Source: a virus
Direction: 5' to 3' (one strand)
IMG/VR virus record: IMGVR_UViG_3300045051_000485
Coordinates: 1 to 25,778 of that record
DNA length: 25,778 nt
In this document: piece by piece, positions 21,697-25,778 of the stretch
Numbering within the stretch: the stretch's first letter is position 1
Layout: every line of letters starts with the position of its first letter
Translations under genes and position numbers: made by a program
Notes under the pieces: model-generated
What the model saw: only the letters and a program-made list of their open reading frames with translations
What the model was told of the DNA's origin: nothing
Databases searched by the model: none

Positions 21697-22464
21697 TTAG
21701 AGTGTCCCGCCGGCGTACAAATACGGCAGCGCGGCGGGCGGCAGCGCGTAGGACTCTTGGTCATCGTCGATCGGGCGTTCGCAAAAGTGATACCAGCACG
21801 CCGCCGCTACCTGGCTCGGCAGCTTGGCGTGCAAGGCGGCGTAGCGGGTCGCTTTCGTCTCGGCCGATGTCGCCATATCGTTAATGCCGTATTCGGTCAG
21901 CATCCATGTTTTGTACGGAAAAAACAGCGCCAGATCGGAAAGCGCGCGGCCGAGCTGGCCGGTGTCATCCGCGTCGTGGTAGGCGTAGGCGTGAAACCCG
22001 ATCGCGTCTGCCAGTTCAAACGCATCCTGACAGATCGCCCACCACTCGCTCTGCCGATGCTCAATCAGCCCGGGCGCGACGATGCGCGCGGCCGGGAAAG
22101 ACTCACGTACCACGTTCAGACTCTCAAGAAACCAGTAGCGGAAATTCCATGCCGCGTCGTCTGAACTATCATAGCCGTTCGGCTCATTCCCGATTTCAAA
22201 GGTGACATTGCCGCCAACGTCGTACCACGGCCGCAGCTCGGCCACAACCGCATCCGGCGCCAGCGCCGGCGGGCCGCGCGTGCCGTCGCCGCTGATCGTG
22301 CGGACAAGCACCTCCGGCATGGTCGTACACACCTCTGCGCGGCTGGCATCATCCCATGCCGCCCCCCATCCGGTCACGACTTTCAGCAGCGGAATATGAT
22401 TCGCGCGCACGGCCGAGAGCAGGCCGCCGATGCTCATGCAATCGGTTAAGACGATACCTTGCAT
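21697..22464 (-). CDS. Glycoside hydrolase, clan GH-A TIM barrel
   Basis: 255 aa, ATG 22464 overlapping the amidase stop (TAATG). The sequence VTFEIGNEPNGYD gives the acid/base Glu94 after Asn on strand 4, and WMLTEYGIND gives the nucleophile Glu191 on strand 7, the GH-A pattern seen in GH39, GH5 and relatives. HAYAYHD and ACWYHF fit strands 6 and 8. No signal peptide. It is placed between the amidase and the holin, so it probably attacks a cell-wall or surface polysaccharide during release. It could also be a virion depolymerase; nothing ties it to a fibre. Confidence 0.8.
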   Translation of the reverse strand: MQGIVLTDCMSIGGLLSAVRANHIPLLKVVTGWGAAWDDASRAEVCTTMPEVLVRTISGDGTRGPPALAPDAVVAELRPWYDVGGNVTFEIGNEPNGYDSSDDAAWNFRYWFLESLNVVRESFPAARIVAPGLIEHRQSEWWAICQDAFELADAIGFHAYAYHDADDTGQLGRALSDLALFFPYKTWMLTEYGINDMATSAETKATRYAALHAKLPSQVAAACWYHFCERPIDDDQESYALPPAALPYLYAGGTL

Positions 22465-23174
22465 TACACCGGCCTGGCATAGCTGGCCGGCACGAAGCCA
22501 ATGCCGGGCGGGTTAAACTCATCGTCAGAGATCCACAAGAAACCGCCTTCCGCCTGCGATTCGCCGTTCACGATGTCGCCGGCGGCCAGCCAGGTCTGCC
22601 CGTTGTCCGGCCCCGCGGCCGGCGGCGCATCGCCCGCGCGCGCGTTCAGCACGGCGCATGGCGACGTGATGACGTAGCGGATAATGGTCGGCGTGTAGAG
22701 GCTGGCGATCCAGGCCTTCAGCTCAGAGTCTGGCCAGTCGCTTGGATCGATCTTCCGATCGGGCGCTACCCATCGATGCGCGGCGATGTTTATCTCTTCG
22801 ATCGGATAGGCGTCGATCAGCTTGCGGCAGAGACTAGCGAGCATGTCATGCTGGCCAGCTGGCCATACGTCGCCTTGCATATGCGAGACTTCGACGCCGA
22901 TCGAGAAGTTATTCCAGTTCGATCGACCTGCGTAAGACGACGTGCCGGCGTGCCACGCGCGCCGACCGTCCGGCACGAGACGGTAGACAATCGATCCCGT
23001 CGGCGGTATGACGTAGTGACAGGATACGCCGGCGTCCGGATTGCACAACCACTCAGCGTCGCTCGGCCAGCGGCCCTCTGTGGTGTGAATCACGATCGCG
23101 TCTACAACCGTTCCCGATGGACGGTTATCGTAGTTCGGACTCTTATAGCGCTGCGAGTCAAGGGTATAGGGCAT
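22464..23174 (-). CDS. N-acetylmuramoyl-L-alanine amidase endolysin (Amidase_2)
   Basis: 236 aa. Residues about 20-150 are the Amidase_2 domain: zinc ligands His30 (AIVIHTTEG), His133 (AAHRWVAP) and Asp143, with Lys141 and Glu95 (GVEV) at the active site. Residues about 165-236 are a small beta domain (VITSPCAVLNARAG, TWLAAGDIVNG, PPGIGFVPASY) like a bacterial SH3 wall-binding module. It cuts the amide bond between MurNAc and the peptide stem. It lacks a signal peptide, so it needs the holin. It heads the late operon, behind an inverted repeat (23211-23246). Confidence 0.93.
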   Translation of the reverse strand: MPYTLDSQRYKSPNYDNRPSGTVVDAIVIHTTEGRWPSDAEWLCNPDAGVSCHYVIPPTGSIVYRLVPDGRRAWHAGTSSYAGRSNWNNFSIGVEVSHMQGDVWPAGQHDMLASLCRKLIDAYPIEEINIAAHRWVAPDRKIDPSDWPDSELKAWIASLYTPTIIRYVITSPCAVLNARAGDAPPAAGPDNGQTWLAAGDIVNGESQAEGGFLWISDDEFNPPGIGFVPASYARPV

Positions 23175-23210
23175 GGCGCGTCTCTGCGGGCGCCGGAGGT
23201 GTGGTGTAGC

Positions 23211-23246
23211 TATAGTCTATCACAATCGTCAATGTGATAGACTATA
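23211..23246. promoter_or_regulatory. 14-bp inverted repeat upstream of the late operon
   Basis: TATAGTCTATCACA (23211-23224) pairs perfectly with TGTGATAGACTATA (23233-23246) around ATCGTCAA. On the minus strand the loop holds a TTGACG box that resembles a -35 element, but the best -10 match downstream is weak. Its A/T-rich symmetry, 37 bp before the amidase ATG, suits an operator for late-gene control better than a terminator. Confidence 0.6.
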
Positions 23247-23308
23247 CCTATCAGGCCGGGCATGCGCCTGGGGTGTGGTTGCACTGGCGTCAGCAGCTCG
23301 GCCTGGAC

Positions 23309-23344
23309 GCACGAAGGCCGGTCCTGCAGGACCGGCCTTCGTGC
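23309..23344. terminator. Perfect 36-bp palindrome between leftward units
   Basis: A 16-bp GC-rich stem with loop TGCA, itself palindromic, so the whole 36 bp is a perfect palindrome. It lies beyond the stop of the gene at 23374 and 135 bp before the amidase start. It would terminate the leftward unit and insulate late genes. No T-run is present, so it could also be a recombination or protein-binding site. Confidence 0.7.
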
Positions 23345-23373
23345 ATGCGCGGTACGGGGTGAGTATAGCACAG

Positions 23374-23862
23374 CTAGTCCACTTCGTATCCGGGCGAGTC
23401 TTTCCCATGATAGCCCTTGCAGTAGATGTCTTTCCCGTCTGCGCCCTTGCCGGCGCTATGGCTATACCACGTATCGCCCTGCCGCTCACGCTTGCGCATC
23501 GGCGTATGATGTTTGGGGCAGATCGGCGTGCCGTCCGGCAGCGTCTGCCATTCTTGAGTCTGCGCCGGCGCTGCATAGCCGCGCTTGTCCAGCATATCGC
23601 AGAGCTGATCGAGCGTGTAGCCGCGCGCAACGACCGTGAACGATCGCCCGCGGTGCTGAACCGTCGTTTGAATTTCGATGCACGGCAGATCGGGTGCTGT
23701 TTCCGGCGTCGGCTCGGGAAACAGCGGCGCATCCTGCGGCGCGTTCAGCGCTGCCGCCGCGCGGGCGCTGGCCTGTCGCCGGCGTTCGCGATCGTTCAGG
23801 ATCTTCTCTGCGGCGGGAGTCAGGACTTGGCGGCCCGCTTCCGTGGTAGTTGCTACTGGCAT
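23374..23862 (-). CDS. 162-aa protein with C-terminal zinc-ribbon-like motif
   Basis: ATG 23862. The N-terminus (about 1-45) is a charged helix; the middle (60-95) has strands and a short helix (VQHRGRSFTVVARGYTLDQL); the C-terminal third has ICPKHHTPM near residue 114-122 and YCKGYHGKD near 147-155, a Cys/His pair that could hold zinc, in a Gly/Asp-rich setting. Proteins with this ending (P.CP.H..PM) are found in phages of GC-rich bacteria, with unknown role, perhaps nucleic-acid binding. It is the last gene of the leftward unit starting near 24415. Confidence 0.65.
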   Translation of the reverse strand: MPVATTTEAGRQVLTPAAEKILNDRERRRQASARAAAALNAPQDAPLFPEPTPETAPDLPCIEIQTTVQHRGRSFTVVARGYTLDQLCDMLDKRGYAAPAQTQEWQTLPDGTPICPKHHTPMRKRERQGDTWYSHSAGKGADGKDIYCKGYHGKDSPGYEVD

Positions 23863-24045
23863 GGTGTTCTCACTTTCGTATTCAAGACGATTGTACTGCT
23901 AAAGTGTTTGGCGGTGATTGCGCGACCGCCGGCGCGGTGTATTCGTGGTTGCTAGTAGCAGGACGGCGATCCGTGGATCGGTGCTCAGCTATCGGCCGGT
24001 GCCATGTCCTGGTGGCGATACTCCGGCCAGCCCGCGCAAGAGACG

Positions 24046-24168
24046 CTACTTGGATCGTCGTTTCAACCAGCATTGCGCGCAGAGCGGGCGCAGCGTGCTG
24101 TCCTCGTATGTATCGGCGGGCCGGCGGCGGCAGACGGCGCAGCGCGGCGGGCGGGCGGGCGTGGGCAT
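24046..24168 (-). CDS. 40-aa zinc-finger mini-protein
   Basis: ATG 24168 follows AGGAGG that overlaps the end of the previous gene, so coupling is strong. The peptide has RCAVCRRRP at residues 9-17 and PLCAQCWLK at 28-36: two CxxC pairs about 17 residues apart, enough for one zinc site, in a very basic chain. Such proteins may bind DNA or RNA. It ends at TAG 24048-24046, followed by about 180 bp without a convincing gene. Confidence 0.7.
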   Translation of the reverse strand: MPTPARPPRCAVCRRRPADTYEDSTLRPLCAQCWLKRRSK

Positions 24169-24171
24169 TGG

Positions 24172-24378
24172 CTAATCCTCCTGTGTGAAGTAATTGAGTT
24201 GAAGCACCCGTCGTGACTCTGCGAACCGCGCCAGCTGCGCCAGCTCGCCCGCCCGCTCCAGCGCCGCCGCTTTGAGCGCCGCGACCGTCGCCGCCCGGCT
24301 GGCCTGGCTGGCGCTGAAGCGCTGCGCCTCGTGTGCGGCTTCGATGTGCTGGATGGTGATGCGCTGCTGCGTGGTCAT
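24172..24378 (-). CDS. 68-aa helical protein, first gene of the leftward unit
   Basis: ATG 24378 is chosen because the promoter (24443-24415) would start RNA near 24408, leaving only this start with enough leader; a TTG at 24402 is too close. The peptide (residues 9-58) is one Ala/Gln/Glu/Arg-rich helix (HEAQRFSASQASRAATVAALK), suggesting a coiled coil or dimer. It could be a small regulator, given that it is divergent from the Xis-like gene, but no DNA-binding motif is visible. Confidence 0.6.
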   Translation of the reverse strand: MTTQQRITIQHIEAAHEAQRFSASQASRAATVAALKAAALERAGELAQLARFAESRRVLQLNYFTQED

Positions 24379-24414
24379 GGTCGTGTGCTTTCGTGCTATC
24401 AATTAACTGATGTT

Positions 24415-24443
24415 AGTATACATTACTTTCGCTAATCTGTCAA
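24415..24443 (-). promoter_or_regulatory. Leftward consensus promoter
   Basis: Read on the minus strand: TTGACA (24443-24438), 17-nt spacer, TATACT (24420-24415). Both boxes are full or near-full sigma70 consensus, and the spacing is ideal. It drives the unit 24378 to 23374. Confidence 0.85.
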
Positions 24444-24457
24444 GCACGAATACGCTA

Positions 24458-24486
24458 TTGACAATCGCGATTGACAATGCTAATAT
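24458..24486 (+). promoter_or_regulatory. Rightward consensus promoter with internal palindrome
   Basis: TTGACA (24458-24463), 17-nt spacer, TAATAT (24481-24486), 35 nt before the Xis-like ATG at 24521. The spacer holds CAATCGCGATTG (24462-24473), a 12-bp perfect palindrome overlapping the -35 box and a direct repeat of TTGACAAT. A repressor bound there would block this promoter and, at 14 bp from the leftward -35, perhaps both. Confidence 0.85.
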
Positions 24487-24520
24487 CAGGGTATTCCATC
24501 ATCACGAGAGGGGAACGCCG

Positions 24521-24766
24521 ATGCCAAAGAAGTTTTACACGATTCAGGAAGTGGCGGAGCTGCTGCAATTCTCAGACCAGACGATCCGCGATTGGGTACG
24601 GAGCGGGCGCATTAAGGCCATGCGCCCGGGTCTGCGCGCGTGGCGCATTCCGCCCGCGGAAGTCGCGCGGCTTATGGGCCAGCTTGACACCGATGGATCG
24701 GCGTTAGAAAATAGCGCGGACATACGAACGCCCGGCCATGCAGCGCCAGTCTTAGAGCCTGCATAA
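24521..24766 (+). CDS. MerR/excisionase-like DNA-binding protein
   Basis: 81 aa, ATG 24521 after GAGAGGGG; the in-frame extension to 24410 overlaps the promoter and is rejected. Residues about 5-52 form a MerR-type winged HTH (YTIQEVAELLQFSDQTIRDW, RSGRIKAMRPGLRAWRI, P..EV..L), as in phage Xis and HTH_17 proteins. The last 25 residues are flexible. It would bind DNA near the att site and steer integrase, or act as a regulator. Its last codons lie inside a 14-bp inverted repeat. Confidence 0.8.
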   Translation: MPKKFYTIQEVAELLQFSDQTIRDWVRSGRIKAMRPGLRAWRIPPAEVARLMGQLDTDGSALENSADIRTPGHAAPVLEPA

Positions 24767-24780
24767 CCGGGCGTTCGTAT
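24722..24780. terminator. 14-bp hairpin overlapping the Xis-like gene end
   Basis: ATACGAACGCCCGG (24722-24735) pairs perfectly with CCGGGCGTTCGTAT (24767-24780); inside, ATGCAG (24738-24743) pairs with CTGCAT (24759-24764). The stop codon at 24764-24766 lies inside the structure. It may terminate the transcript, although no T-run follows. Confidence 0.65.
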
Positions 24781-24784
24781 TGGT

Positions 24785-24822
24785 CGGTTTCGCGCCCATC
24801 CACCAAGATAATCGCGAAACCG
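24785..24822. repeat. 10-bp perfect inverted repeat
   Basis: CGGTTTCGCG (24785-24794) pairs with CGCGAAACCG (24813-24822) around 18 nt. It follows directly on the preceding hairpin in a 300-bp gene-free stretch between the Xis-like and GNAT-like genes. Confidence 0.65.
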
Positions 24823-24882
24823 CTATGGCATGCGCCACCTTCCGGCAGCACTTTACCAACATGATAAACGAACTCTTGTGCT

Positions 24883-24901
24883 ACATACGTTAACAGTATG
24901 T
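24883..24901. promoter_or_regulatory. ACATAC inverted repeat, possible operator
   Basis: ACATAC (24883-24888) and GTATGT (24896-24901) are separated by GTTAACA in an A/T-rich stretch. It could be an operator or an integrase/Xis arm site. Confidence 0.4.
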
Positions 24902-24911
24902 AAGACTTTGG

Positions 24912-24996
24912 CGCGCGAATCTTCACAGATCGGCGCATCGCTGCCGACTCCCGATTGCAATCAGGCGGCAGCGGCTGGGGAACGCCGATTCGCGCG
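24912..24996 (+). ncRNA. Structured leader or cis-element upstream of the GNAT-like gene
   Basis: CGCGCGAAT (24912-24920) pairs with ATTCGCGCG (24988-24996); CGGCG (24931-24935) with CGCCG (24983-24987); CGCTGCCG (24939-24946) with CGGCAGCG (24966-24973). The nested stems form one bulged hairpin about 85 nt long, 70 nt before ATG 25067. GGCTGGGGAAC repeats near 24973 and 25019. It may be a 5' leader with a regulatory fold or a DNA site. No riboswitch class is recognised. Confidence 0.45.
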
Positions 24997-25066
24997 TCAG
25001 AACATACGAAAAAGCTCTGGCTGGGGAACAGGGAACCGATCGCCAGATCAAAACCAGGAGGGATAC

Positions 25067-25654
25067 ATGAACGCGCGTTATTGGCAGCGAATCGACCATG
25101 CCGATCCACGCGCATTGGACATGGCCGATCGGCACTATTCCAGGCAAGCGCCCGGAACCCCCGAATTTATGGCGAATGGCCACAAGATCGTCCTCATGCA
25201 CTTTGCGCCGGACGGCACGCCCGCTGCGCTGTGGTCCTCGCACCGGCCGGCGCCAGGCATCGCTAAACGTCCCGACGGGCGCGATTGCTGGTCTTGTACC
25301 ATGTTTCGAATCGAGCAACGCACGGTGCTGGCATCAGAACTTATCAATGAAGCGGTCGCGATTACAGCGGCCCTCTGGCGCCCGCTGCCGATCGATGGAT
25401 TCTATACCACGATCAATCCAAGGTTTGTGAAAAGCCAAGGCCGCAAGCGCGGCTGGGGCTGGTGCTACCAATGCGCCGGATGGGAAGTGCAAGCCGAACG
25501 CACGAAACGGCGCAATCTGATTATCCTGATTCTTCCCTATGAAAAGCTGTTTCGAGTCGAGCCGGTTACAACCACAACCGCCATGCCGCCGTTCGGGACA
25601 GCATGGCGGCGCTGGCCGCACAAAACCGACGATAAGCAGCTGAGACTCTTCTGA
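25067..25654 (+). CDS. Conserved phage GNAT-like protein (Mom-like fold possible)
   Basis: 195 aa, ATG 25067 after AGGAGG (25056-25061); the longer in-frame extension from 24830 crosses the hairpin region and is rejected. Recognisable elements: MADRHYSRQAPG (19-30), a strand KIVLMHFAP, WSCTMFRIEQ (75-84), SELINEAVAI (90-99), then FYTTINPRFVKS (112-123) and CYQCAGWEV (133-141). The order R..E/ELI..A, T..NPR and AGW resembles GNAT folds and the Mu Mom group, which modifies adenine in DNA. That functional link is inference. The C-terminal 35 residues are flexible. It converges with the integrase. Confidence 0.65.
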   Translation: MNARYWQRIDHADPRALDMADRHYSRQAPGTPEFMANGHKIVLMHFAPDGTPAALWSSHRPAPGIAKRPDGRDCWSCTMFRIEQRTVLASELINEAVAITAALWRPLPIDGFYTTINPRFVKSQGRKRGWGWCYQCAGWEVQAERTKRRNLIILILPYEKLFRVEPVTTTTAMPPFGTAWRRWPHKTDDKQLRLF

Positions 25655-25660
25655 TAGCGG

Positions 25661-25778
25661 TCAAAACCTATCCGGTAGCCTGTCGATCGCGCGCCGTTTA
25701 TCATCGAAGTCTAACGCCAGATAGCGCTGGGTTGTTTCCAGACTGGCATGGCCGAGCAACGTTTGAATCGTCCGGATG
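25661..25778 (-). CDS. int: Tyrosine recombinase / phage integrase, C-terminal end (partial)
   Basis: The frame enters from beyond the right edge and ends at TGA 25663-25661. The 38 visible residues start IRTIQTLLGHASLETTQRYL: the LLGHA segment carries the second active-site His and the Tyr in TTQRYL is the nucleophile that binds DNA during strand exchange. The rest is a short basic helix. This is the usual C-terminus of phage integrases. Arg and first His motifs lie outside the window. It faces the GNAT-like gene with 6 bp between stops. Confidence 0.9.
   Translation of the reverse strand, partial: IRTIQTLLGHASLETTQRYLALDFDDKRRAIDRLPDRF

Noticed and set aside
22356-23237. 293-aa plus-strand frame opposite amidase and glycosidase
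   Set aside because: Shadow of two well-supported genes; no start signal or motif.
23882-24073. 63-aa minus-strand frame after the 40-aa zinc-finger gene
   Set aside because: It starts inside that gene without a ribosome-binding site and shows no motif; kept only as a remote possibility.
24672-25115. 147-aa minus-strand frame across the inverted-repeat region
   Set aside because: It crosses several hairpins, the Xis-like gene end and the GNAT-like start, has no ribosome-binding site, and its composition is unlike phage proteins.
25655-25660. Attachment site between the GNAT-like gene and integrase
   Set aside because: Only 6 bp separate the two stops, too short for a core plus arms; the site must be elsewhere, perhaps upstream of integrase outside the window.
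1-25778. Circular closure of the window
   Set aside because: Joining the right edge to the left edge and reading the integrase frame gives no recombinase sequence upstream of IRTIQ, so the ends are not adjacent as given.
1-25778. tRNA, rRNA or CRISPR array
   Set aside because: No cloverleaf with the TTCRA arm, no rRNA stretch and no regularly spaced direct repeats with unique spacers were seen; the repeats present are palindromes or short tandem units.

Overview
The window holds most of a temperate tailed phage (siphovirus type, HK97-like head) or its prophage form. The DNA is GC-rich, genes are tightly packed with many ATGA, GTGA or TAATG stop/start overlaps, and no ordinary chromosomal genes are visible. 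The hexamer CGATCG is far more frequent than base composition predicts. That bias, together with the look of the HNH, connector and tail chaperone proteins, makes a Chloroflexota host my best guess, but this is inference and I put it below 50 percent.

Layout. Positions 1-4979 (plus strand) are an early or accessory operon: small unknown proteins, a 332-aa winged-helix protein that looks like a replication initiator with an iteron-like palindrome array inside its own gene, a broken HNH endonuclease, a zinc-ribbon mini-protein and two single-pass membrane proteins. It converges at a hairpin near 5002-5034 on a long minus-strand late region that runs leftward from 23174 to 5034. In transcription order the late genes are amidase endolysin, glycoside hydrolase, putative holin, terminase small and large subunits, portal, a 51-aa protein, MuF-like head protein, prohead protease, major capsid, three small head or connector genes, tail completion and tail terminator genes, major tail protein, tail assembly chaperone with a -1 frameshift site, tape measure, a DNA methyltransferase, a tail hub or distal tail protein, and fibre-like and accessory genes. 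The short tape measure (462 aa) predicts a tail of roughly 70 nm.

Positions 23374-24378 (minus) hold three small genes of unknown role, two with Cys-pair motifs. At 24415-24486 there are two back-to-back promoters of near-consensus sequence, one for that leftward unit and one for a rightward MerR/excisionase-like gene, with a 12-bp palindrome inside the rightward spacer. This is the best candidate for the lysogeny or excision control point. A run of strong inverted repeats (24722-24996) follows, then a conserved phage GNAT-like gene on the plus strand, then the last 38 codons of a tyrosine recombinase on the minus strand, cut by the window edge.

How the parts work together: the integrase and Xis-like protein would handle integration and excision; the winged-helix protein would start replication using host helicase and polymerase, since none are encoded here; the head module builds and matures an HK97 capsid; the chaperone, tape measure and tail proteins build a non-contractile tail; amidase, glycosidase and holin release progeny; the methyltransferase, and possibly the GNAT-like protein, may protect phage DNA. 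No tRNA, rRNA, CRISPR array or insertion sequence was seen.
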